Positions 24,292 to 31,272 of a stretch of DNA of 39,398 nucleotides are shown piece by piece (the first letter of the stretch is position 1; each line of letters starts with the position of its first letter). The notes beneath the pieces were generated by a model that was not told the origin of the DNA, did not search any database, and was given only the letters and a program-made list of their open reading frames with translations. Location: the NCBI GenBank assembly GCA_003105195.1, contig PQAH01000257.1, positions 1-39,398 on the forward strand. The letters are read 5' to 3'. This DNA comes from Bradyrhizobiaceae bacterium (GTDB lineage Bacteria > Pseudomonadota > Alphaproteobacteria > Rhizobiales > Xanthobacteraceae). The translations under genes were made by a program, and so were the position numbers.

Positions 24292-25617
24292 TCAGGAAGG
24301 TGAGAGGAAGCGTCCGCGCGGCGCGCCGACAATGCGGCCGCGCTCCGCGATGACTTCGCCGCGCAACATGGTCAGGACGGGTGTTGCCGGGCAGGTCCAC
24401 GTATCGAACGGCGTCTGCGCCGCTTTGCTGGCCTGATCCGCAGTGCGGATCTGCATCGGCGCTTCTGGATCGACCAGCACTAGGTCGGCATCGGCACCAG
24501 GTCGCAGCGATCCCTTGCGATCCGAAAGCCGGAAGATCTCGGCCGGCATCTCGCAAGCGATCCGCACGAGATCCGCATAGCCGATGACACCTTCGCCGAC
24601 GAGCTTCAGGAGCAGCGGCAGCAGCGTCTGTACGCCCGGAAAGCCGCCCGGGGCCTTGGCGAAGTCGCCTGCGGCCTTTTCTTCGGGCGAGTGCGGCGCG
24701 TGGTCGGTCGCGACGATATCGACCTGGCGGCTGAGCAACGCCACGCGCATCGCCTCGACATCGGCTTCGCTCCGCAGCGGCGGCACGACCTTCGCCACCG
24801 CCCCGAGCCGCAGGAGCGCCTCGTCCGTCAGCCAGAGGTTGTGCGGGGTCACCTCACTGGTCACGCCGTCATCGGCCAGAGCGAGCGCAGCAAGCCCGAG
24901 CGCCGTGCTGACCTGGCGGATGTGCAGGCGCCCGCCCGTGATGCGATGGGCCACCACCGCGCGCGCCACGCCTGCCGCCTCGACGGCCGGCGGCAGCGCG
25001 GCCGCAAAACGTTCCCGGTCGTTCAGCGATGCGGGAACCTCCTTGGCCGCCGCAGCGGCGAGCTGGTCGTCGAACGGCGTCGCGCCGACGAGCCCTTCGA
25101 CGTCCCGGACTGCCGCCAAGGCCGCGATCAACCCGTCATTTGTCGCGATCCGGATCGGATCGGGCAGAAGCCCCAGGAAGACCTCGAACGAGATTGCACC
25201 CTCTCGCGCGAGATCCTGCACATTGGCCGGATCGGGCCCAAGCGCGGCCTGCAGCGCGAAGTCCACGGCGCAGCGTCCCTCGGCGAGCTGCTTCTTGGCC
25301 AGGAATTGCTCCGCAGTCATAGTCACGGGAGAGTCGGTCGGCATCACCATCACGGTGGTGACCCCACCAAGCGCCGCAGCGCGGCTGCCGCTCGCAAAAT
25401 CCTCTTTGTGTGTGAGTCCCGGCTCGCGAAAATGCACGTGAGCATCGACGAGTCCCGGCAGCACGATCTGCCCCGTGGCGTCGATCACGCGACCCGCCTC
25501 GGGCGTCGCCGAAGGCTCGAGGAGCGCCGCGACGCGTCCATGGCGCACGGCCACATGGGACGGCCACAGGCCCTCGCTGCTCGCCACCAGCCCGTTGCGG
25601 ATCACCAAGTCGTACAT
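24292..25617 (-). CDS. dihydroorotase/allantoinase/hydantoinase-like cyclic amidohydrolase with missing metal ligands
   Basis: 441 residues, amidohydrolase superfamily. The barrel carries H-x-H in DAHVHFREPG (H60, H62), THKEDF, EVTPHNLWLT and the catalytic Asp in VATDHAPHS (D305). Three positions differ from the binuclear pattern. The carboxylated Lys of hydantoinases and allantoinases (G-F-K-x-F) reads SFEVFLG (E145). The His of H-x-x-H-x-S-T reads HIRQVST (Q235). The VHAE-type His seems absent (VGATPFDD). It may use one metal or a different chemistry. The site-3 operator lies 31 bases before the ATG. Likely role: opening a cyclic ureide upstream of the M20 carbamoylase. Confidence 0.85.
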   Translation of the reverse strand: MYDLVIRNGLVASSEGLWPSHVAVRHGRVAALLEPSATPEAGRVIDATGQIVLPGLVDAHVHFREPGLTHKEDFASGSRAAALGGVTTVMVMPTDSPVTMTAEQFLAKKQLAEGRCAVDFALQAALGPDPANVQDLAREGAISFEVFLGLLPDPIRIATNDGLIAALAAVRDVEGLVGATPFDDQLAAAAAKEVPASLNDRERFAAALPPAVEAAGVARAVVAHRITGGRLHIRQVSTALGLAALALADDGVTSEVTPHNLWLTDEALLRLGAVAKVVPPLRSEADVEAMRVALLSRQVDIVATDHAPHSPEEKAAGDFAKAPGGFPGVQTLLPLLLKLVGEGVIGYADLVRIACEMPAEIFRLSDRKGSLRPGADADLVLVDPEAPMQIRTADQASKAAQTPFDTWTCPATPVLTMLRGEVIAERGRIVGAPRGRFLSPS

Positions 25618-25647
25618 GGATGGCTTTCACTTCAAGTCGCTTCTGCA

Positions 25648-25665
25648 AAGTGGATACAAAAATCC
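25648..25665 (-). promoter_or_regulatory. putative GntR operator, site 3
   Basis: On the minus strand this is GGATTTTTGTATCC followed by ACTT. It combines the GGAT-N6-ATCC palindrome with the 12-mer TTGTATCCACTT (25659-25648) found at 8581 and 20029. It lies 31 bases upstream of the hydantoinase-like ATG. A TTGGCT box sits 17 bases upstream of TTGTAT, so the operator may overlap the -10 element. The rest of 25618-25839 holds no gene. Confidence 0.65.
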
Positions 25666-25839
25666 GTTTTTCTGCAAGCCAATTCTTTCACCGTCGAGTT
25701 CATTTTGGCGCCTGGCGAATGGGCAACTGGTGCGAGGGAAATCGCATGAGGATGACGCAGCGCCAGAAAGCGCGGCCTGCCAGCGCGCGGCGGATCGCAG
25801 GGTCAAGTCGGCTCACAGAGCCATGCAGCGTGAACGATT

Positions 25840-26313
25840 TCACCCGCGCGCTGCAGCCAGGATCGCGTCCACAATGGCCTCGTAGCCGGTGCAGCGACAG
25901 TAGTTGCCGGATATGGCGTCGCGCACATCGTCCCGGCTCGGGCAGGGGTTAGCAGAGAGGAATTCCGCGGCCTGCAAGATCATTGCCGACGTGCAGAACC
26001 CGCACTGCAGGGCAGCGCGCTCGAAAAACGCCTCCTGCAGGGCAGCGACGCGTCCGCTCCGCGTCGCGCCTTCGATGGTCTCGACCACGAGGCCATCAGC
26101 CTCGACGGCGAGCATCAGACATCCGCGCACCACCCGCCCGTCGACGACGACGACGCAGGCCCCGCAGACGCCGTGCTCGCATCCGACGTGGCTGCCGGTA
26201 AGCGCCAGGTCCTGGCGCAACCAGTCCACCAGTGACTTGCGCACCGGGACGAGCGCCTGAACCGGCTCGCCGTTCACGGTGCAGCGGACCGCTATGGTCT
26301 GTTCCTCGTTCAT
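25840..26313 (-). CDS. second molybdenum hydroxylase [2Fe-2S] small subunit (CoxS-type)
   Basis: 157 residues with both clusters intact: CEHGVCGAC with a later Cys (VRGCLM), and CGFC plus YCRCTGYE at the C-terminal end. It looks functional by itself, but its partners upstream are broken (amber-interrupted CoxM, truncated CoxL). It overlaps the CoxM stop by four bases (ATGA). Without partners it is probably a relic still in frame. It could in principle serve the complete hydroxylase at 14439-18144, but that set has its own CoxS. Confidence 0.88.
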   Translation of the reverse strand: MNEEQTIAVRCTVNGEPVQALVPVRKSLVDWLRQDLALTGSHVGCEHGVCGACVVVVDGRVVRGCLMLAVEADGLVVETIEGATRSGRVAALQEAFFERAALQCGFCTSAMILQAAEFLSANPCPSRDDVRDAISGNYCRCTGYEAIVDAILAAARG

Positions 26314-27188
26314 GCCTCGTCAGCCGCTCCGCAATCGCCGAGCCGCGCCAGCCCACGCGTAAGCAGCGCACGCGCAACCGCGATGCGATACCAACCCGGA
26401 TACTCCTCGGATTCGAGCGGCTCGACGTGACCGTCCAGCCGCCCGACCGCCGCGCCGATTCCAGCTTCGTCCTCGAGGCAGACGCCGCGCAGCGCCTCCT
26501 CGACCACGCTCATGCGGCGGGGCGCCGCTTCCAGACCGCAGAACGCGACGCGGCACTCAGCGATGATGCCGCCGCTTGAGCGAACGCCGACCGCGACGCC
26601 TGCGATGGCGAAGTCCCCGCGCCGCCGCGACGCCTCGTCGAAGGCCCAACGCCAGCCATTCGTCAGCACCGGAATATCGATGCGCGAGATCAACTCGGCC
26701 TTGCCGAGCGCGGTCTCGTAGATGCCGCGGAAGAATTCGGGTGCCGCAACGACGCGGCTGCCGGACACCGCGTTGACGATGATCTCGGCGTCGAGGCAGA
26801 CGCAGCAGGCTGGCAGCTCGGCGGCCGGATCCGCCAGCGCGAGGCTGCCGCCGAACGTGCCGCGGTTGCGCACCGCCGCGTGGGCGAGGTGACGATACGC
26901 CGCCCGAAGCAACGGCGCATGATCGCGCACAAGGGGCGAAACCGCGCCGTCGGCGTGCCGCGTGAGAGCGCCGATCGATAAGAGCCCGTCGCGGGTCGTG
27001 ATGCCATCGAGGCCGGGAATGCGCTTGATATCGACAAACACCGTGGGTTTCGCGAGCCGCAAGCTCAACATCGGCATCAAGGTCTGGCCACCGGCCAGGA
27101 TCTAGGCCTCTTCGCCGTGTCGGCTCAGGAGCTGCAGGGCTTCGGCCAAAGACGACGGCCGCTCGTAGGTGAACCGCGCGGGCTTCAT
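26310..27188 (-). pseudogene. CoxM-type FAD subunit interrupted by an in-frame amber codon
   Basis: The full gene would start at ATG 27188 (MKPARFTYERPSSLAEAL) and end at 26310, 292 codons. Codon 29 is TAG (27104-27102), falling between EEA and ILAGGQTLMPML, where the homologous protein at 14439 has an ordinary residue before VLAGGQSL. Everything else, including the second FAD motif VRNRGTFGGSLALADPAAE, is intact. A single-base change from AAG, CAG, TGG or similar would explain it. Either a young pseudogene or a sequencing error. An internal restart at ATG 27080 would lose the first FAD motif. The gene start overlaps the CoxL stop and the gene end overlaps the CoxS start. Confidence 0.85.
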
Positions 27189-27771
27189 GCTGGCCTCGCG
27201 CTCTGCAACGCGGACAGCATGGTCACGGGCGAGATCGGAATCGCCGCGATGCTTGCGCCGTGCGGCGCGAGCGCGTCGTTGACCGCATTGAGAACCGCCG
27301 CCGCCGCCGCGCAGGTGCCGGCCTCGCCGGCCCCTTTGGCGCCGATCGTCGAACCCGAATAGGGCGTCTCCACATGGCCGATGACGATGTCCGGCATCTC
27401 GGAAGCCATGGGCACCAAATAGTCGGCGAGCGACCCCGACAGCATCTGTCCGGCTGCGTCATAGCGGCAGAGCTCTAGCAAGGCCTCCCCGAGCCCCTGC
27501 ACGACACCACCGCGGATTTGCTCGTCCACGAGCAGCGGATTGATGACGCGCCCGCAGTCCTCCACGACCCAATGCTTGAGCACCGTGACCAGCCCCGTTC
27601 CGCGATCGATCGCGACCAAGGACGCCTGGATGCCGTTGGTGGGGATGAACGTGTCACGCTCGCGCCGGTACGAAGAATGGTGGATTCCGAACGCGGCTTC
27701 CAACGGCGAACCACTTTCATGACCCGTGCCGAGCGCGGAGCCGGGATCTGCGAGAGGTTGGCGCCTCACCG
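27185..27771 (-). pseudogene. C-terminal remnant of a CoxL-type molybdenum hydroxylase large subunit
   Basis: About 195 residues matching only the last quarter of the roughly 800-residue catalytic subunit: FIPTNGIQASLVAID, INPLLVDEQIRGGVVQGLGEAL, ADYLVPMASEMPDI and GAKGAGEAGTCAAAAAVLNAVNDAL with the catalytic Glu. The first three quarters are missing. Homology stops at about 27771, where the small gene at 27774-28097 ends. This is therefore a junction created by deletion or by insertion of the orotate module. Its stop overlaps the CoxM start (ATGA), preserving the old operon geometry. Confidence 0.87.
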
Positions 27772-27773
27772 GC

Positions 27774-28097
27774 TCATCCCAATTCGGTGCACGCGATCTC
27801 GTTGAGCAACGCGATCTTGTCGGCATCGGCCGTACGCTCCCACTCCGTGCTCTTCTGCACGAGCTGCTTCAACCGCGCGAAAGCGCGGTCGGCTACGCCT
27901 ACGGGAAGCGGAGATTCGTCGTAGGACGAGATGAAGCGCTCGGCGAGCATCGCAAGCAGATGCAGCACGGCAGCGTTCTGCTGCTGTTCCCTCGCGAGTT
28001 GCAGGGCCTTGCTGTGGAAGGCGTTGTAGGTCTTGAGGCCGTTGTGCTGCGTCGACAGCCACGCGTACAAATCCTTCAAATCATCCTCCTGCGGCAT
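27774..28097 (-). CDS. small protein of unknown function, paralogue of the neighbour at 28156
   Basis: 107 residues, no signal peptide or membrane segment, mostly helical in composition. It aligns end to end with the protein at 28156-28485. Shared features are a W-L pair near residue 13-14, G-[LI]-[KR]-T-[FY] (GLKTY / GIRTF), a Q/N-rich turn followed by NAA, LL-x-x-LA-x-x-F-[IV]-S, the region PLPVGVADRAFARLKQLV / PLSADVAGRALTQLV, and an ending of [FL]LN-x-IA-x-x-EL. AGGA lies 9 bases before the ATG. I do not recognise the family. It is transcribed with its paralogue, divergently from an XRE regulator whose putative operator covers their promoter. Confidence 0.75.
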   Translation of the reverse strand: MPQEDDLKDLYAWLSTQHNGLKTYNAFHSKALQLAREQQQNAAVLHLLAMLAERFISSYDESPLPVGVADRAFARLKQLVQKSTEWERTADADKIALLNEIACTELG

Positions 28098-28155
28098 TTC
28101 GCTGTTCCTGCAATGCGCGCCAAAGATCGGACGCGGGGATCGGAAATCCTACATG

Positions 28156-28485
28156 TCAGAGTTCGGCTGCCGCAATCGTGTTGAGGAAGACGACCTTTTC
28201 CGGCGATGAGGTCCCAATCGATTTACGCGCGTCCTCCGTATAGGAGACGAGCTGCGTCAGCGCGCGTCCGGCGACATCCGCAGATAGCGGCACGCCACTA
28301 TGAGCCGAGACGAAGTGCCCCGCGAGGGCGCTCAGCAGCGCATAATGCGCGGCGTTGCTCTGGTCCGCCTCGCCGAGGACGATTGCGCGCTGCTGGTAGC
28401 CGCTGAATGTGCGGATCCCGGAATTTTGTTGCTTCAGCCAATGCAGCAGCTCGTCCATGGTGGTCCCGAATTGTTTGATTGCCAT
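28156..28485 (-). CDS. small protein of unknown function, paralogue of the neighbour at 27774
   Basis: 109 residues, soluble, predicted helical. It is the first gene of a two-gene minus-strand unit with its paralogue 58 bases downstream. The tandem pair probably arose by duplication followed by strong divergence (about a third of positions alike by eye), which suggests both copies are kept for different roles, perhaps as a heterodimer. ATG 28485 is the first start; ATG 28458 (MDELLHW) is possible since neither has a strong ribosome site. A divergent promoter (28519-28546) drives it. No function is assigned. Confidence 0.72.
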   Translation of the reverse strand: MAIKQFGTTMDELLHWLKQQNSGIRTFSGYQQRAIVLGEADQSNAAHYALLSALAGHFVSAHSGVPLSADVAGRALTQLVSYTEDARKSIGTSSPEKVVFLNTIAAAEL

Positions 28486-28518
28486 CGCGGCAGAAGGGGT
28501 GGCTTTTTTCTTCGGCGC

Positions 28519-28546
28519 ATCGTATCAAAAATGAGACAGTTCGCAA
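28519..28546 (-). promoter_or_regulatory. promoter of the small-protein genes with XRE-type operator, site 1
   Basis: Minus-strand pair TTGCGA (28546-28541), 16-base spacer, TACGAT (28524-28519). The inverted repeat GTATCA-AAAA-TGAGAC (plus strand 28522-28537) lies between and over these boxes. It is also 22 bases before the XRE ATG, so the regulator could control both directions. The same half-site TGAGAC with GTCTAA occurs at 29579-29594. Confidence 0.62.
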
Positions 28547-28559
28547 GATCGATTACTTT

Positions 28560-29444
28560 ATGGCGGGCAAATTCCAGGACATCGGCCAGCGACTCCGCGC
28601 CTACCGGTTGGGGAAAGGACTGAGCGCCGACGATATTGCCGAGCGTATCGGCGTCTCCCGTGCGGCAGTCTACCGGCTGGAAAAGGGCGAGCTGGTCAAG
28701 ATCGAGACGATCGAGAAACTCGCGGAGCTGCTCGACGTATCCTTGCCTTCGCTCATGGGCATCGAGGTCGAGTATTACAACAATGCGATCTCGTTCTTCG
28801 AGCGCATGCGCCAGCTTGAGGAGGGCGCGACCCACGTTCTCGGCAACTTCTCGCCGATCTCGTTTCTCCTGCTCTCCGAGAATTACATCGATCATCTGCG
28901 CGTGATGCTCAATGAATCCCTGCGCGACGTCGATCCGCGATGGGGCGGCCCGCAGGGCTACGTCGAAAAGCTGCTCGGTATCCTGCGCGAGCGACGGGAG
29001 GCGGCAAAGAAACGCCGCACGCCGATTGTCAGCATCGTCGGATCCCGCGACCTGGAGCGGTTCCTCAGGCTTGGCCTGATCGGGCGCTTCGACCTCCCTG
29101 CCGATATCGCGCTGGAGCGCCGCCGCGCGGCGCGCGAGGAGATCGAGCGGTTCATTCACCTGATGCAGAACGCGCCGATCGGCGTGCAGATCGGTGTCGT
29201 GGTCGATATGCCGCCGACCCAGACATTTCAGGTGTTCGAGATCAATGACAGGCCCGCGGTCACGCTTAGCCCGTATCGGCTCGGCGACCAGCCCAATATT
29301 TGCTCGGGCATTGCGATGGCGACCTCGGCTCCCGAGGCGGTGCGTCTGTTCAAACACACCATCGGCGGTCTCTGGGAGGTCGCGCACAAGGGCGAGGCTG
29401 GCGCACGCATCCTGCGGACGCTGATCGAGAAGACGCCGCCCTAA
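28560..29444 (+). CDS. XRE-family transcriptional regulator with a large C-terminal sensor domain
   Basis: 294 residues. The N-terminal Cro/CI helix-turn-helix (residues 8-62) reads IGQRLRAYRLGKGLSADDIAERIGVSRAAVYRLEKGE. The following 230 residues form an unfamiliar domain (EVEYYNNAISFFERMRQLEEG, IVSIVGSRDLERFLRLG, RLGDQPNICSGIAMATSAPEAVRLF) likely to bind a ligand. It is not the cupin domain usual in HTH-cupin regulators. The ATG at 28560 is used; a longer frame from 28479 would cross the operator. It is followed after 176 bases by the TRAP-pyr operon in the same direction. A pyrimidine such as orotate is the inferred ligand. Confidence 0.85.
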   Translation: MAGKFQDIGQRLRAYRLGKGLSADDIAERIGVSRAAVYRLEKGELVKIETIEKLAELLDVSLPSLMGIEVEYYNNAISFFERMRQLEEGATHVLGNFSPISFLLLSENYIDHLRVMLNESLRDVDPRWGGPQGYVEKLLGILRERREAAKKRRTPIVSIVGSRDLERFLRLGLIGRFDLPADIALERRRAAREEIERFIHLMQNAPIGVQIGVVVDMPPTQTFQVFEINDRPAVTLSPYRLGDQPNICSGIAMATSAPEAVRLFKHTIGGLWEVAHKGEAGARILRTLIEKTPP

Positions 29445-29558
29445 CCTGCAGCGAAAGACGCCCGCGCGGGACAGAGATCGATAAGGCCTCAAAGCGCTCT
29501 CAGTTTCAGGGAACCGCGAGGTCGCCTGGGCAGGCCGCCCTCCGAGCACATGCCGCGA

Positions 29559-29594
29559 TTGACAGCCATTCCGGCCCAGTCTAAATTTTGAGAC
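29559..29594 (+). promoter_or_regulatory. promoter of the TRAP-pyr operon with XRE-type operator, site 2
   Basis: A perfect -35 TTGACA (29559-29564), 17-base spacer and -10 TAAATT (29582-29587). The inverted repeat GTCTAA-ATTT-TGAGAC (29579-29594) covers the -10 box, the usual place for a repressor. It shares spacing and the TGAGACAG half with the site at 28522-28537. The binding-protein ATG is at 29621. Confidence 0.72.
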
Positions 29595-29620
29595 AGACCT
29601 ATCCATGACCGGGGAGACAA

Positions 29621-30652
29621 ATGAATTCACGTCGCCAGTTTTTGAAAGTCACCGGCGGCGCCCTCGCCGCTTCCGCCTCCATGCCCGGCGCGTCCTGGGC
29701 GCAGGCGCCAAAGTTCACTGCCAAGATTGGCCATCTCGAGGCCCCGACCCAGCCGCGCCATCGCGGTTTGGAAAAGGTGGCGGCGCTCGTCAAGGAGCGC
29801 ACCAAGGGCGAGGTCGAGTTCAAGCTGTTCCCGGCATCGCAACTCGGCAATGCCCGCCAAATGATCGAAGGAACCCAGTTCGGCTCGCTGGAATGCAACG
29901 TGATGCCGGCCGCCTTCCTCGGCGGGTTCAATCCAGTGGTCTCGATCTTCGACATTCCGTTCCTGCTGCCGAACGACGCGACGAAAGCGAATGCGCTGCG
30001 CACCAGTGCCTTCGGTCAATACGTGCTGGACTCCTTCACGAGCCGTGGGCTGGTCGCCATCGCGCTGTGGCCCAACGGACGCAAGAGCATGACCTCCAAC
30101 AAGCCGATCAACTCGCCGCAAGCTTTCAGCGGGCAGAAGTTCCGCGTGATGGATTCCCGCATCCTGATCGAGCAGTTCAGCGCCGTCGGCGCGAGCGCCA
30201 TCGCGATACCCTTCGGTGAGCTTTACACTTCGCTCCAGACCGGCGTCGTCGACGGCGAGGAGAACCCGCTCGATACGATCTCCACCATGAAATTCCACGA
30301 GGTGCAGAAATATCTCGTCGTCTCCGAGCATGGAGCGATGGAGGACGTCGTGCTCTTCAACCCGACCTGGTGGAAATCTCTGCCCGAAGGGCACCGCAAG
30401 ATCATCACCGACACCTTCATCGAAATTCGCCCCGAGGTCGAGAAGATGAAGGAGGAGGCGCAGGTCAAGGCGCTCGAGATCATCAAGGCCGCCGGCAAGA
30501 CCGAGATCAGCCATCTGGGTGATGCTGACCGCAAGGCTTGGCAGACCGCGATGGTGCCCAGGGCCGAAGCCGCTTACCTCGCGCGCGCGGGCGCGGAAGG
30601 TCAGAAGGCGATCGAGCTTTACAAGGCGGAGCTCAAGAAGCTCGGCGCCTGA
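29621..30652 (+). CDS. TRAP transporter substrate-binding protein (DctP family), orotate module
   Basis: 343 residues. The N terminus MNSRRQFLKVTGGALAAS is a twin-arginine (Tat) signal, with cleavage near SWA-QA. The DctP core has SGQKFRVMDSRILIEQF with the carboxylate-binding Arg, then PFGELYTSLQTGVVDGEENP. GGGGAG precedes the ATG. It is the first gene after the XRE-operator promoter and leads an operon with PyrK, PyrD, an M20 carbamoylase, PyrC and PyrE. Orotate, a small heterocyclic carboxylate, is therefore the most likely cargo, by context only. Confidence 0.9.
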   Translation: MNSRRQFLKVTGGALAASASMPGASWAQAPKFTAKIGHLEAPTQPRHRGLEKVAALVKERTKGEVEFKLFPASQLGNARQMIEGTQFGSLECNVMPAAFLGGFNPVVSIFDIPFLLPNDATKANALRTSAFGQYVLDSFTSRGLVAIALWPNGRKSMTSNKPINSPQAFSGQKFRVMDSRILIEQFSAVGASAIAIPFGELYTSLQTGVVDGEENPLDTISTMKFHEVQKYLVVSEHGAMEDVVLFNPTWWKSLPEGHRKIITDTFIEIRPEVEKMKEEAQVKALEIIKAAGKTEISHLGDADRKAWQTAMVPRAEAAYLARAGAEGQKAIELYKAELKKLGA

Positions 30653-30750
30653 CGAGACAACGGTCCGGCCGGAGTCACTTCTCCGACCGGTCCTCCCAAC
30701 ATCCGCGGCGGCGGCCGTGCCGTCCGGTGATTAATTGGACCAGGATCGCC

Positions 30751-31260
30751 ATGCTCGTACGCGCGATGAATGCGATCCGCTTCGTCGAGAGGATGCTCAT
30801 CGCGGTCGTGCTGATCGCGATGTCCCTGCTCTACTTCATCAACATCGCGGTGCGGTTCGTTGACGCGCGTCTTGCCACCGAGCTGGCATGGATCGATGAG
30901 GCTACGTTGTTCGGCCTCGCCTGGCTCGTTTTCGTCGGACTTGGGCTCGCACTCGAACGGCGCCGCCACATCACGATGACTGCCGTCCTCGACAACATGG
31001 CGCCCGGGGTCGCGCGGCTCGTGCAGACCCTGATCAATCTCGCCGGCCTCGTATTCTGCGTCACCTTCACGAAGTTCAGCTTCGATCTCGCCGTATTCAT
31101 CCTTCGTAGCGGGCAGATCAGCCCGACGCTGGGCACCACGATGTTGTGGCTCTATGCCCCGCTGCCGGTGGGCTTCGCACTGCTTTCGCTGCGCTATCTG
31201 CTGGAGCTCATGAACTTCCAGAATCGCTTCGCCTACCGCGACGTGATTCAAGATCATTGA
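30751..31260 (+). CDS. TRAP transporter small permease (DctQ family), orotate module
   Basis: 169 residues with four hydrophobic helices. The DctQ features are NIAVRFVDARLATELAWIDEATLFGLAWLVFVG and LERRRHITMTAVLD. ATG 30751 has AGGA 6 bases upstream; a longer frame from TTG 30538 runs inside the binding-protein gene and is ignored. It works with the DctM gene 12 bases downstream. Confidence 0.88.
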   Translation: MLVRAMNAIRFVERMLIAVVLIAMSLLYFINIAVRFVDARLATELAWIDEATLFGLAWLVFVGLGLALERRRHITMTAVLDNMAPGVARLVQTLINLAGLVFCVTFTKFSFDLAVFILRSGQISPTLGTTMLWLYAPLPVGFALLSLRYLLELMNFQNRFAYRDVIQDH

Positions 31261-31272
31261 GGGCGGGAGACG

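Noticed and set aside
26310-27080. Internal ATG at 27080 as the true start of a shorter, functional CoxM
   Set aside because: It would remove the first FAD-binding motif; the upstream frame to ATG 27188 retains family similarity and the ATGA overlap with CoxL.
27102-27104. Amber codon in CoxM read as a programmed recoding site (for example pyrrolysine)
   Set aside because: No pyl genes or stem-loop context, and the neighbouring CoxL is truncated; ordinary decay or a read error is far simpler.
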